Source: Hanleya hanleyi
Taxonomy: Eukaryota > Mollusca > Polyplacophora > Lepidopleurida > Hanleyidae
Direction of reading: 5' to 3'
DNA: 64,000 nucleotides
Assembly (NCBI GenBank): GCA_036873755.1
Contig: JAVTVY010047859.1
Coordinates: 62,001-126,000, forward strand
Made by a program: the position numbers and the translations under genes. Positions 32,740 through 44,303 of this stretch are shown here, piece by piece. Numbering within the stretch: position 1 is the first letter of the stretch; every line of letters begins with the position of its first letter. The notes beneath the pieces are model-generated. The model was not told where the DNA came from. It saw only the letters and a list, made by a program, of their open reading frames with translations, and did no database searches.

Positions 32740-33253
32740 AGGTTATACCAAATGACTCTATACTACTTAGCATTAAAACATACCCAGTAGTGTTCCAATC
32801 AACAAATTAGTATTTTTTTCTCGAATAATGTCGTCGAAGTGGGTTTTAGGACACGAATAGCACACATGTGGGGGAAAACGTATTGGAACCGTGACCTCTG
32901 ATGCATGACGTCACAACCTGATTACGATTGCGCCGTAAACGTCATAGTCTATGACGTCGGGCGTTGTTACGAAAGATTCACCCAACGGTGGGAGTTCTAG
33001 CGTGATGTCGGTGACATTTGGACGTCACAACAGGCATTTGAGGGAGATCGTAATCAGGTTGTGACGTCACAGGTCAAGCGGTCACAGCTTTCGCCGTTTT
33101 GAAAGGGGCATGAAATTGTCGCACTTTACTGTTGCTATTTCCAACCTTGGGCAGTTTGAAAACATACAAAAATGTAAAACAAGTCTATATAATCACCTCT
33201 ACAACAATTTAGCACAAAAAAGTAGCAGATTTTGAGACCATTTTGTATAACCT
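32740..33253. mobile_element. 514-bp MITE with TTAA flanks and CRE-like palindromes
   Basis: The ends AGGTTATACCAAATG and CATTTTGTATAACCT are inverted repeats (one mismatch) directly bordered by TTAA at 32736-32739 and 33254-33257. Internally, ATGACGTCACAACCTGATTA (about 32907) is inverted as TAATCAGGTTGTGACGTCAC (about 33053), so the element folds into a long hairpin. TTAA is the target of piggyBac-like elements, but their ends usually start CCC; the family is unassigned. Confidence 0.75.
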
Positions 33254-33703
33254 TTAACAGGTGGTTTGATCTATCAAGTCTACTTCAGAATGCGATCGTG
33301 TGCATGAAGATGCTTTAAACTCCCTCACTTAAATCTTGCATTTCACTATTACGGTAATCGCTCTAGTAATTCAAGCACAGGAAGTGAAATTTTCAAGTTT
33401 AAAATTAGGGGCTGATGAGATTTATTAGAACAGGTAGTTGAGAACATTTTTTTAAATCATACATATAATGCATCATTTCCTCAGTATTTCTATGATTTTA
33501 GAGGGTGATAACATTCATTAGATCAATTCTTTGAATTTTATCCCTGAAATTGAGAGTGATGGGATTTTGATACAGGGATTGAATTATTAGAGGGATTACC
33601 GTAGCCTGTAACTGAGTTTTTAATATGCACTTTCTTGTTCCCCACGTTGTGTTCAAATATTAACCGAGTCACACAACCTTTGTTAACTTACATGTACTTT
33701 CAG

Positions 33704-33804
33704 GAAAATAAACGACCAGTTATTTCTTTCACCCAGGCGGAGATTCCCGGCGGGGAAAAGCGCATCCGACCCCGCGAGTGGCGGGCCCTTGTTGGATCCC
33801 TCAC
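33704..33804 (+). CDS. Candidate internal coding exon, gene not recognised
   Basis: Acceptor TGTACTTTCAG, 33 codons plus two bases, donor GTATGT. The peptide reads ENKRPVISFTQAEIPGGEKR and then IRPREWRALVGSL. It is clearly GC-richer than its surroundings (GGCGGGGAAAAGCGCATCCG), which in this AT-rich DNA suggests coding selection. It starts in phase 0, so it cannot follow the PIAS SAP exon (phase 2) directly. No family match came to mind. Confidence 0.42.
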
Positions 33805-34839
33805 GTATGTATTTCATGTCTTTGGCTTGTCACATGTTGGTTTATTTTGTAGCTGGTACTTGAGCGTGGACACACTGGGGCTTATCACACTTCTTTTCAA
33901 TTGGTAAAACATTTGAATTGATTTGCTGACATATTTACGATAAGTGCTGAATGATACACCAAATCAGATTTTCAATGCTCCAGTACTTAGTTGTACGCAT
34001 AGTAACCAGTATGCCACTTAGATTCTGCTGTGTAACTAACAGTAGTATAGATTTGCATGAGAGGAGTTCCTGAGAAAACGAATGTTTTCCGATTTTCAGT
34101 GTTTTGTTTTTTTCAAATTTGTGGACTGAATTTTGAAAACACACTATTCATGCTATTGCTATCCAAATAGTGCCCAAAGAAGTATTCCCTTTTTTCACAT
34201 ATCAAAGTTGCATTGTCTTGAAGGGTTGCGACTAGGTTTACTAATTTACAGCATGCATACATCCAGCTCAGTGTTCTTTTTTTATGTATGCTCATTGATA
34301 CACCAGCTCATATATGTGATTATGAATGGTGCTCCGTGTATCCGTCTGTTAACGTTTGTGAGCTGTGCTTTATCTCTCCAGTCCACTTAAACACTATACC
34401 TTATACCCATGGGGCAAAGAGGTGAAAAGGTAAGGTCACTATGGCTGAAGATCAGTAGATCATTGGAAGTTTTTATGTTTATGTACAGTTCAGAAATGTG
34501 GATTTTGATATTGACAAAAGAAGCCTTACAAAAATTTCTCCGGAGATGGAGAAGAACTCCCTGTGTGTTCCATTGGCTTATGACCCCCACCCCTGGCCCC
34601 TCCCGCCCCCAATGTGTCACATTTTTATCTCGCCTTACGAAGTAAAGGGGAGATATTGTGAGAGGGGGAAAGAGGATGTCGTCGTCGGTGTCGGTGTCCC
34701 CTGCCTGGAAATGAATGGGTTTTTGGTTTAGCAAGTTAAAAAAAAATATAGAAAAATTAAAAAAAATATAAAAAAAATATGGGGGGTGGGTATGCCACCT
34801 GGGGGTACTACCCCTGGGGTACTCTAATGTTAAAATCCC

Positions 34840-35525
34840 TATGAATGAGTTTTGCGTTTAGCTGAAGTGCACATGTACATCTGTACTTGGAAAGTTTCTT
34901 GTAGTTGTCAGCTGTCATTGGATGATTATGAAACTTGGTACACATGTTTCTTATGATAAGAGGATGTACCTGTGCTATTTTTGAGAAGAAATATTAATTT
35001 TTCTCAAAATTATGGCAAATGAAGAGTTTTCTGTTTAGGTAAATTGTACATGTAGGCCTCTACATGTATACATATACATCTACATGGTAAGTTTGCTCCA
35101 GTTGTCAGCTGTCATTGGATGATTATGAAACTTGGTACACATGTTTCTTATGATTAGAGGATGTACCTGTGCTATTTTTGACAAGAAATATTAATTTTTC
35201 TCCAAATTATGGCAAATGAATGAGTTTTCTGTTTAGGTAAATTGTACATGTAGGCCTCTACATGTATACGTATACATGTACATGATAAGTTTGCTGCAGT
35301 TGTCAGCTCTCATTGGATGATTACGAAACTTGGTACACATGTTTCTTATGATTGGAGGATTTACTTGTGCTATTTTTGAGATGAAATATTAATTTTTCTC
35401 CAAATTATGGCAAATGATTGAGTTTTGGATTTAGCTGAAGTGCACATGTACATCTGTACACCACAGTTTGCTGCAGTTGTCAGCTGTCATTGAATGATTA
35501 TGAAACTTGGTACACATGTTTCTTA
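34840..35525 (+). repeat. ~190-bp tandem array, 3-4 units
   Basis: Units share GAGTTTT(C/G)(T/C)GTTTAG, ACATGTAGGCCTCTACATGT, TTTGCTGCAGTTGTCAGCT, GTCATTGGATGATTATGAAA and CTTGGTACACATGTTTCTTA. The last unit breaks off exactly where the 30-bp minisatellite begins. Confidence 0.9.
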
Positions 35526-35529
35526 CAGT

Positions 35530-36530
35530 TCGTCCTAGGTCACAGCTCTCCCGCAGTAATCCCACACGGGACTGACCTATCCAGCAGTAATCCAAAATGG
35601 CATTGGCCTATCCAGCAGTATTGCCATACGGGACTGACCTATCCAGCTGTAATCCCAAACGGAAATCAACTATGCAGCAGTAATCCCAGACCGAACTGGT
35701 CTATCCAGCAGTAATCCCATTTGGGACTGGCCTATTCAGCAGTAATCTCACACAGGACTGACCTATCCAGCAGTAATCCCAATGGCACTGGCCTATCCAG
35801 CAGTAATGCCACACAGGACTGACCTATCCAGCAGTAATCCCAGACTGGACTGGCCTATCATGCAGTAATCCCACATGGGACTGGCCTATCCAGCAGTAAT
35901 TCCACACGGGACTGGCTTATGCAGCAGTAATCTCTCATGGGACTGACCTATCCAGATGTAATATGACACTGGATTCCAATTTGCAGCAGTAATCCCACAT
36001 GGCACTGACCTACAATGTATCCAGCCATAATTTTACATGGGACTGACCTATTCCGCTGTAATCTCACACAGGTTTAGCCTATCCAGCAGTAATCCCACAC
36101 AGGACTGGCCTCCTCAGCCATAATCCCACACAGGATTGCCGTATGCAGCAGTAGTCCCACACGGGACTGCCTATGCAGCAGTAATCCCACACGGGACTGT
36201 CCTATCCAGCATTAATCCCATACGAGACTCATCTATCCAGCAGTAATCCCAGACAGGACTGGCCTATCCAGCAGTAATCCCACTTGGGACTGGACTATCC
36301 AGCAGTAATCCCACAGGGGACTATCCTTCAGTAATAACATGGGACTGATCCACCCAGCAGTAATCCTACACAGGACTGGCCTATCCAGCAGTAATCTCAC
36401 ATGGGACTGAACTATCCAGCAGTAATCTCACACTGGACTGCCCTGTGTACCAGTAATCCGACAGCACTGACCTATCCATCCTACATGGGATTAACTTTTG
36501 CCAGTAATCCCACATGGGACTGATGTTATT
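35530..36530 (+). repeat. 30-bp minisatellite, about 33 units
   Basis: Consensus unit GGACTGACCTATCCAGCAGT followed by AATCCCACAC, with many single-base variants (ACTGGCC/ACTGACC, CACATGG/CACACGG). The period stays near 30 bp over about 1 kb. Because 30 is a multiple of three, frames stay open in places, but no start or splice context supports a protein. Confidence 0.92.
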
Positions 36531-36661
36531 GTCTGTACCAGATAATCTATTCCAGACATTATTGTCTGTATCACATCACCTATTCCAGACCTTATTGTTT
36601 GCTCTACATGTATGCTTTCAATACTGCTGCACCTTTGGCGGATGACCCCGCAAGGCGAGAT

Positions 36662-38154
36662 GTTGGGGTTCTCAGAACGCTTGTTTTATGAACACAGCCC
36701 TCGATGTGCCCTTGCGAAATGCAAGCGAACCACTCCATAAGATGTCTTGGTCGTAACATGGATTATTTGAGCCTATACCATAACATGGCGCAGCCATGTT
36801 TGCATCATGATGGTCCTAAGTAAGAAAACTTTTGAGATAGATTTTTGAAGTGAGATATACTGGGCATCAGGTATAATGCAGGCCTTCAAGTGAATCCTAT
36901 CTTTCCTATCATTCCTATATTTTTTAGACTTTCCTATATGTAGGCCAAAACCTAAAACTTTTGTACATTTTGACTATTTCTCATGAAAACATTCACCAAA
37001 GCTATGAAACTGGTCAAATTGGCATTAGGAAATACAGTTCAGAATTTTGTTTTTTCACCTCGCTTCACTCACCAAATATGAAGACATTTAAATCCCTCTT
37101 TGTTGAACCAAGCAGCAGAAGGGGTGTCCTCAATCACCACGACTATGACCACATTCAGTGAAAATAATTTGATTACACACGAGTAAACTACCCAGTTTGT
37201 AACCAGGTAGTCACCCGTCTTACATTCCTTTATTTTCTACATTTTAAGTAGAAAATTCCAATATTCTCCTACATTCTGGCAAATTTTCTTCTATAATTTC
37301 TCCTGTATTTTCACGGAGACACTTGGAGGCCTGCACATGTTGTGAAAAATCTGATAGCTTAGCCTGATTACAGAATCAGAGAGTCCACCAGAAAAACATA
37401 TATCTCCTGAGCATGGACAGACGGAGAAAGGTAAGATCTCCCACTAACTGCCTTATAATCTAATATCTCCGACAACTAACTGGTTCATTCAAATACTAAC
37501 ATGTTGGGTTTGTTTGTTTACTAACATATTTGGGAAAATCTTGGTAGGCAGTTATTGAGGTCATAGGCCATTGACCACTACATAACATCTGTTCAAAATT
37601 ATTCATTTTATACAGGCGTATATATCAGGTATTATTCAGGTTATATAGCAGCTCTTGTTAAAGTTATAAACCCTTAACCAAGTTATTTTCCCAAAATAAT
37701 AATATTGGGGCTGTCCTAGAGTGTGGTCCATATTTTCTCCTCTGACTTGAGCATTGTAATGAGGGATAGGTGTATTTGATAGTGTTATTTGAAGGGATAG
37801 TAAACCCCATGTTTTAAATGAAAGAGTACATTTTATTTATTTTTGCAATATTTTTTCAACAAATAAAAACGCATTTAATGTATGTGTTTGTATGATGGTC
37901 TTCTACGACCAGTCCATTTTCCTGTTCTCTTGATTATTGCCGATACCTCCAAAACACTCCTCGTTATGCTGGCTCCATAGGGAAGTAGGACATCGATGGG
38001 AAAGCATTTGAAGGTTTAACATGGAACAGTATTGCAGCATATTTAATGGTTCAACAACAATGTACATAGATTACATAATTGGACTTAGATTATGCAACTG
38101 AATCGAATATATTTGTTTGTCATTTCACCAACATTTGTCTGTATCTCAATTTTT
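36662..38154. other. Intergenic or intronic DNA, no gene supported
   Basis: About 1.5 kb of AT-rich sequence between two tandem-repeat elements. GTAGGCCAAAACCTAAAACT and neighbouring words are not repeated elsewhere in the window. No exon is supported. Confidence 0.35.
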
Positions 38155-38329
38155 AGCTCATCTGGGCCGAAGGCCCGATGGGCTTATGTCATGGCCTGAT
38201 GTCGTCCGTTGTGCGTCGTACGTAAACATCTTCTTCTCTGAAACCGCTTGGCCGATTAAGCTGAAACTTGGCATGCATGTTCCCCCCAATGAGTACACCA
38301 GAATTTGTTCATGCCGTGTCGATACGATT

Positions 38330-39345
38330 TTAAATATGGCTGCCATGGCGGCCATCTTGAATTTGCCAGTGAAATCTTGTCATTATTTTTCGGTAACTAC
38401 TGCATGGATCTTTCTCAAATTTGGTACACAGGTTCCTCTTGGGGTCTAGTTGTGCAAGATACCTTTTGTGGTCTGATTCAAAAATCCAATATGGCCACCA
38501 GGCGGCCATCTTGGATTTCCCGATGAAACATTGTCATCGCGATTTCTCAGGAACTACTTCGTGGATCTTCCTCATATTTGGTACACAGGTTCCCCTTGGG
38601 GTCTAGTTGTGCAAGATACCTTTTCTGCTCTGATTCGAACATTCAATATGGCCACCAGGCGGCCATCTTGGATTTCCCTATGAAACTTCGTTATCGTGAT
38701 TTATCAGGAAGTACTGCATGGATCTTTCTCAAATTTGATACACAGGTTCCCCTTAGTGTCTAGTTGTGCAAGATACTTTTGTGGTCTGATTCAGAAATCC
38801 AATATGGCCACCAGGTGGCCATCTTGGATTTCCAGATGAAACATTGTTATCACGATTTCTCAGGAACTACTGGATGGATCTTTCTCAAATTTGGTACAGA
38901 GGTTCCCTTTGGTGTCTAGTTGTGCAAGATGCAATTTGTGGTCTGATTGAAAAATCCAATATGGCCACCAGGCAGCCATCTTGAATTTCCAGATGAAACA
39001 TTGTTATCGTGATTTCTCAGGAACTACTGCTTGGATCTTTCTCAAATTTGGTACAGAGGTTGCCCTTGGGGTCTAGCTGTGCAAGATACCATTTGTGGTC
39101 TGATTGAAAAATCCAATATGGGCACCAGGTGGCCATCTTGGATTTCTGCATGAAACATTGTTATTGCGATTTCTCAGGAACTACTACATGGATCTTTCTC
39201 TAATTTGGTACACAGGTTCCCCTTGGTCTAGTTGTGCAAGATACCTTTTCTGCTCTGATTCAAAAATCCAATATGGGCACCAGGCGGCCATCTTGGATTT
39301 CCCCATGAAACTTTGTTATCGTGAATTCTCAGGATATTACTGCAT
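38330..39345 (+). repeat. ~155-bp tandem array of the family-2 element
   Basis: Units carry TCAGGAACTACTGCATGGAT, CTTTCTCAAATTTGGTACAC, AGGTTCC(C)CTTGGGGTCTAG, TTGTGCAAGATACCTTTT, TCCAATATGGCCACCAGG and CGGCCATCTTGGATTTCC. About six and a half units lie here and one more at 46256-46385. Open frames reported within are by-products. Confidence 0.92.
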
Positions 39346-39651
39346 GGATGTTGACACCTGTAACCATCTCGGTCATCTATACGCGGTAAGACTGACCATG
39401 GGATCGTGTGTATCCATTTTCAGCCTACTTTCGGCAACTGCAAGAGGGAATTTCCAGAAATCAATACCACGTGACTTCGTCAGCCAATCAGCTAAATTCT
39501 ACCGACGTAACCCCAACGTAACTCGCCATTTTCGAGTCATGTGATGTCCTACTTGTTCAAAATTACAGATCTACCACACCTCTTGGATGATACGAAAGTT
39601 ATTCATTCCTATATATTTGGTAAGCCCGGGCAATATCTGTTATTTGCGCTG

Positions 39652-39786
39652 AAAACTTACCTCACTTCCACTCTTTGCATTTCTTGTCTACATGAAATAT
39701 CACAGTAAGAATTTAAATGACACAGTTATCTCCCCTGCTAGTCACCTGATAGCATAGCTACCCACAATTCCACTTCCTTCTTGTTC
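39652..39786 (+). repeat. DIRS left inverted terminal repeat (135 bp)
   Basis: Runs from AAAACTTACCTCACTTCCAC to CCACTTCCTTCTTGTTC. It matches the reverse complement of 45910-46044 without a mismatch. Confidence 0.95.
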
Positions 39787-39934
39787 TACTGCTTCGTAGG
39801 GCTGGAAGTAAACATTGTCAACTCCGTGAAAAAGTGCCTTTTCTAGCGAAACTACTCGCAGTTGGATTACCTCAGACGTCTGATTTCCTGCAAGAAGTAC
39901 TTTGGGAAGTATTCAATAAGTTATCAGCGTAAAA

Positions 39935-42422
39935 ATGGCTCATAATATGTCTCAATTGTCATGCATGTCTTGTGGAGGTGACAAGCCTAGTTATGACCTT
40001 CACTCAACGTGTCCGCCATGCCGCCAGGGAAGAATCTGTACATGGGACACGGCCTGTGAAGAGTGTATTGTGTGGGCGCCCGGCATATTCCAGGTGTATC
40101 TAGCCGGTTCTCTGGCAGCTAACAAGGGAAATAATGTTGTTATGCCTAGCAATCTCGCCAACGAGACATATGTAGCACAGTCTCCTCGTACTAGTGTAGG
40201 CGAGGAGTCTAGGGGGTTTGTTAGTTCAGTAGCTGGGTCTACGTTAGTCAGCCTATTGGATGTAAATAAAGATAAACAAACGCCCCCCCCCCGCTCACGA
40301 TGCTTCCATTTCAGGCCAGGCGAGGGGTCAATCAGGTAAGGGATCGACCCGGTTGGTACAAGTGGAAGGAGTCATCGAAGATATGGAATCTGGTACAACG
40401 ACGACTGTGGATGTGGAGATTCCTATTGAGCGGACGCCTGAATGTGACGATGAAGGGAAATCGGTGACGGACCCAGGCTTAGCGTGGGAAAGCCAGGGGA
40501 CTCCGATCGCTCGATCGGAGTCAACTTATGATTACGAAAACTTGGGCAGCACCAGTGAGGGGCCTAGTGTTAAGTTTTCATTTGGGTCCGGGGTTGGGAA
40601 AATACCTTCCTCGACGCTGTCGAGGCCTGGACTTCCCGGTCGCTCAGTTACGCCTTTAACTGTTGCTTCCGGTTTGTCTGAATTTCCCCAACCTGCTTCC
40701 GGTTACTCTGGTGGCCTTCCTCGTTCCCTTGCCGAGACGTTTGTGTCTACGAGCCTTCTGGGCCACCAGAGATTAAGGTTCCCGCAACAACGGCAGTATG
40801 GTATGTATTCAGGTACCCATGATATGTCAAATTTTTTGCCTGTGTCTGAGTTGCGTTATCAAGAACCCTCAATCAGACCATGTCAAATTATGCGGCATCC
40901 GGTTGCTGGTCTACCTTCGCCCTTGCGTGGCTTAGGTCAGATATCTGCTTCCGGGGGTGTTCGTGGTACGGGACCGGGATTATTACGTATGATGCGTCCT
41001 CCTATACGTGCTTCCGGTTTACGACCTCGTATGCCAGTTCACCGACCTTTACAGTGGCCGTGCTCACGTCCAGCTGGAGGGTCCTTGAGTGTGAACACAC
41101 CTCGTCAGGCCTTGCTTCCGGTCCACTCTCAAGTGACTGATCCCACATTGGCTGCCATACTGCGCGGTATGGAACAGCAACGTGAGGAAATGAAGGAATT
41201 GAGAGAGATGATGACCAGTCAATTCCGAAGTAGTACGCCACTGCTTCCGGTTTTGACTGAACAGTCTAGGAAACCGGAAGCTAATTTGTCGAGGACTATC
41301 CCTTCCAATACTCCCTCCTGGCAGGAAGCCCCGGAAGCTATGGAAGTGGATAGGGACCAGTACGGTAGATCTGAATTGAATGAACCTACCAATACTGATC
41401 CGGATGCTAGGAAATATTATGAGCTTATTTCCGGCATCTATGACTTAATTCCTGATATGCAGCTTCCGGTCCCACATGCGGGGGATATTGAAACTGAATC
41501 AGGAGAGTCAAACCGGGTTACGAGGTCGGCTACCACGCTTCCGGCCTCAACTGCTATTCATTCTATTTGCCACTTGTTCCATAGAACTTTAGCAGAACCC
41601 ACTACGCAGGAGGAACGTGCTATAAGGTTGAGACCAAAAGCTCGCTTCCGCCCTGCAGGATCTTCTGGTCCGTTCCCAGTACAGAAGCCAAACACACGAA
41701 GTTACGGCGTACATAACTCACCGTTTAGCTTCCGGTCTGCAGAGGTGAACGGCGACTTTCAGTATTTATGCTCTAGCAATACTAAAGTGCCTAGTAATCC
41801 AGATGTTCCTTGCACGAACAAACAGGCCGCAGTACTTGAGGAAACTGCTCGACAAGGAGTGGCGATTACGAATCACCTTGACTGGTTTCTTAAAGCCATA
41901 AAGGATGGTTTATTCTCGCTGTCGGGTGCGGACAGTCAAGAACAGTTACAGGAGGGTATAAACCTCGTTCTTGACTACCAGAAGATTGCTTCCGGTGCTG
42001 TAGAAGATTTACTGGTACACAATGCCTACCTATCTTCTATGCTAGTGTATTTAAGGAGAAAGGCCTTCATTCCTTTTATGCATAGTTACACACCGGAAGC
42101 TGTAAAGAGGAGTCTACTAGAGACATCTACGGCTCCTTCTTTACTGTTTGGTGATGCTGTTGCCGAAGTTCGACCTGAAATGGATCGTATAGAACATGTC
42201 AGGTCAGTTGCTTCCGGTGCTTCGTCTAAGAGACCTATGGCTTCCGGGTCGGGTCCAAAGGCGAAGAAGGCTAAGAAGAACCCGCCTAGTTCCAAGGCTA
42301 ATAAGGGTGCTTCCGGCCAACAGCAAAGTCAAGCGCCTGCTTCTGTACAGCCTAGAGTATCTACCTATGGCCATAAGAAGCAGGGTAAGGGGAAATTTAA
42401 GCAGTCGAAGAAGGATTCCTGA
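39935..42422 (+). CDS. gag: DIRS gag-like protein (ORF1), frame broken at a C run
   Basis: The first part (39935-40339, 134 codons) starts AAAAATGG and has a cysteine pattern C10-x2-C13, H23-x2-C26-x2-C29, C41-x2-C44, as in the N-terminus of DIRS gag proteins. The second part, in another frame, is open from the C run at 40282-40292 to TGA at 42422. It holds a Pro/Ser-rich middle, a coiled-coil-like stretch near 41170-41215 (EQQREEMKELREMM), and a basic tail (GPKAKKAKKNPPSSKANKG). Read together, the parts make about 830 codons. The switch falls at the homopolymer in the ACAAACGCCCC... run, so it is most likely an indel or sequencing slip, though programmed slippage cannot be excluded. The protein probably packages the element RNA. 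Confidence 0.85.
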
Positions 42423-44303
42423 TGTCTCGGGCCGTACCGGGTGGCTTCCGGTATGGCGGGAACACCGAGACATAACGTTTCCAGTTCCCCAGCAACTAGA
42501 CCTTCCGGTAGGGGGAAGGCTGCAGTTGTTTTGGAGGAACTGGATAAGGATCGGGACGGAAGCGTGGGTCATTCGAACGATCAGATACGGCTATCGCCTA
42601 TTGTTCGACACGCTTCCTCCCTTGACTGCTCATCCCCTTCCGTCTCGTATACCATTACGAACGGGTCATCTATCAGCAATACAGTCCTCTGTGGACAAGC
42701 TGATAGAGAAGGCAGCTGTAATAGAGCTTCCGGTTTGGGACACGTCACCCGGGTTCTATTCGCCGGTCTTTCTGGTCCCCAAGAAAGACACGTCCGAGAT
42801 GCGCATGGTTATAAACCTAAAGCGCCTCAACAAGGACTACCTCACTCCACCGCCACATTTCCGCATGGAGTCCTTCCGGTCTATCCGGACGGTACTCAGG
42901 CAAGGGGAATGGCTGACTTCTCTGGATTTAAGGGATGCATACCTGCATATCCCGATACATCTGGGGGACAGGAAGTACTTGAGATTCATGGTCGGCAAAC
43001 GACGCTTCCAAATTCAAGTGCTTCCGTTCGGCCTGTCCACTTCCCCTTGGGTGTTTACACGAGTGTTTACACCAGTGGCACAGTTCCTGCACAGTCTAGG
43101 TATAAAGTACCACTTTTATATCGACGACTCCCTGCTAAGGAATGCCTGCAAGGAACAGTTAATCCTAGACACCCAGTTTGTCTTAAGGATGTTGACTTCT
43201 CTGGGATACATCCCACACGAAGAGAAATCAGAGCTGACTCCTTCGCAAAGGCGCAAATTTCTGGGGGTGGAATACGATACGCTACGAGCTCTCGCCAAAC
43301 CCCCAGAAGATCGATGGCTAAAGATAACGACGAAGATACCTCAGTTCCTCAAGTTATCTCAGGCCAGGGCTTTACACTTTGCTACGATAATCGGCCTCTT
43401 GACGTCAACACAGGACGTAACCCCAAGAGGGCGGTTGCAGCTTCGGCCATTAATGATTTACTTCAATCATCAATGGGTCGAAAGGCAGTTGAATCCGTGG
43501 ATACCTGTAACACCGCTAGTCAAACAATGCCTCCTATGGTGGCTGGATCCACTCAACGTTATGCCAGGTGTGTCCCTACTTCCGTTTCGTCCGTCACATC
43601 ACCTGTTCACGGACACATCTATGGAAGGATGGGGAGCCCACCTCGAGTCCAAGTCGACATCCGGGTTATGGACAATCGAGGAACGCTCGTACCATATAAA
43701 CGTGTTGGAGTTTATGGCAGTGACACATGCCATCCGCACGTGGGTGAGCGTATTGACCGACAAGAACCTGCTAGTTGCGACGGACAACACATCAGTTGTG
43801 GCCTATATCAACAAGCAGGGGGGGACGAGATCTCCGCAATTACAAAGCCAAGCGGAAATCTTTTTCGGTCTGTGTTGGGACAACAACATATCGGTGTTGG
43901 CCAGGCACATCCCGGGGGTACTGAACGTCTTAGCGGATTCGCTTTCACGACGGAATCAGATAATTCCCACGGAGTGGCAACTTCACCCAGACATACTAAA
44001 ACAAATAGCTCAGGTCTGGGAGATGCCACACATAGATCTGTTCGCCACTCGGCGCAACAATCTACTGCCCCTGTTCATGTCGCCGGTCCCGGATCCGTCG
44101 GCATATGCAGTGGACGCACTGTCGCAGGACTGGTCAAGGATGGTAGCATATGCGTTCCCTCCCCCAGCTATCCTAGCGAAGGTACTCCAGAAGATCCACG
44201 AGCACACATGTGTCGTTTACCTGATTGTTCCGTGGTGGCCAGCAAGGCCGTGGTTCCCGGACCTTCTGGATCTTCTGGTAGATGTACCACGACAGCTTCC
44301 GGT
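40665..44303. repeat. Recurring 9-mer GCTTCCGGT across the DIRS coding region
   Basis: Exact forward copies start at 40665, 40695, 41010, 41114, 41243, 41462, 41728, 41988, 42210, 42444, 42726 and 44295; exact reverse copies (ACCGGAAGC) start at 41273 and 42092. Copies with one change include 40895, 40947, 41537, 42240, 42309, 42501 and 42872. Codon phase varies: it encodes ASG at 40665, LPV at 41114, FRS at 41728 and PEA on the reverse copies. Spacing from 41243 to 42726 is 219-282 bases. Function is unknown. Confidence 0.9.

Larger units (their letters stand above)
34627..36661 (+). mobile_element. Tandem-repeat-carrying mobile element, family 3
   Basis: The left end ATCTCGCCTTACGAAGTAAA (34627) and right end ACCCCGCAAGGCGAGAT (ending about 36661) form a short inverted repeat, ATCTCGCCTT / AAGGCGAGAT. 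Inside are a GTCGTCGGTGTCGG microsatellite, a ~190-bp tandem array (34840-35520) and a 30-bp minisatellite (35530-36530). Like the elements at 659 and 38155, it begins with a hairpin-like end and a GTCGTC/GTCCGTCC run before the arrays. Family assignment (Helentron-like) is inference. Confidence 0.6.

Noticed and set aside
40880..42295. Short frames on both strands inside gag
   Set aside because: Shadows of the gag frame; no independent support.
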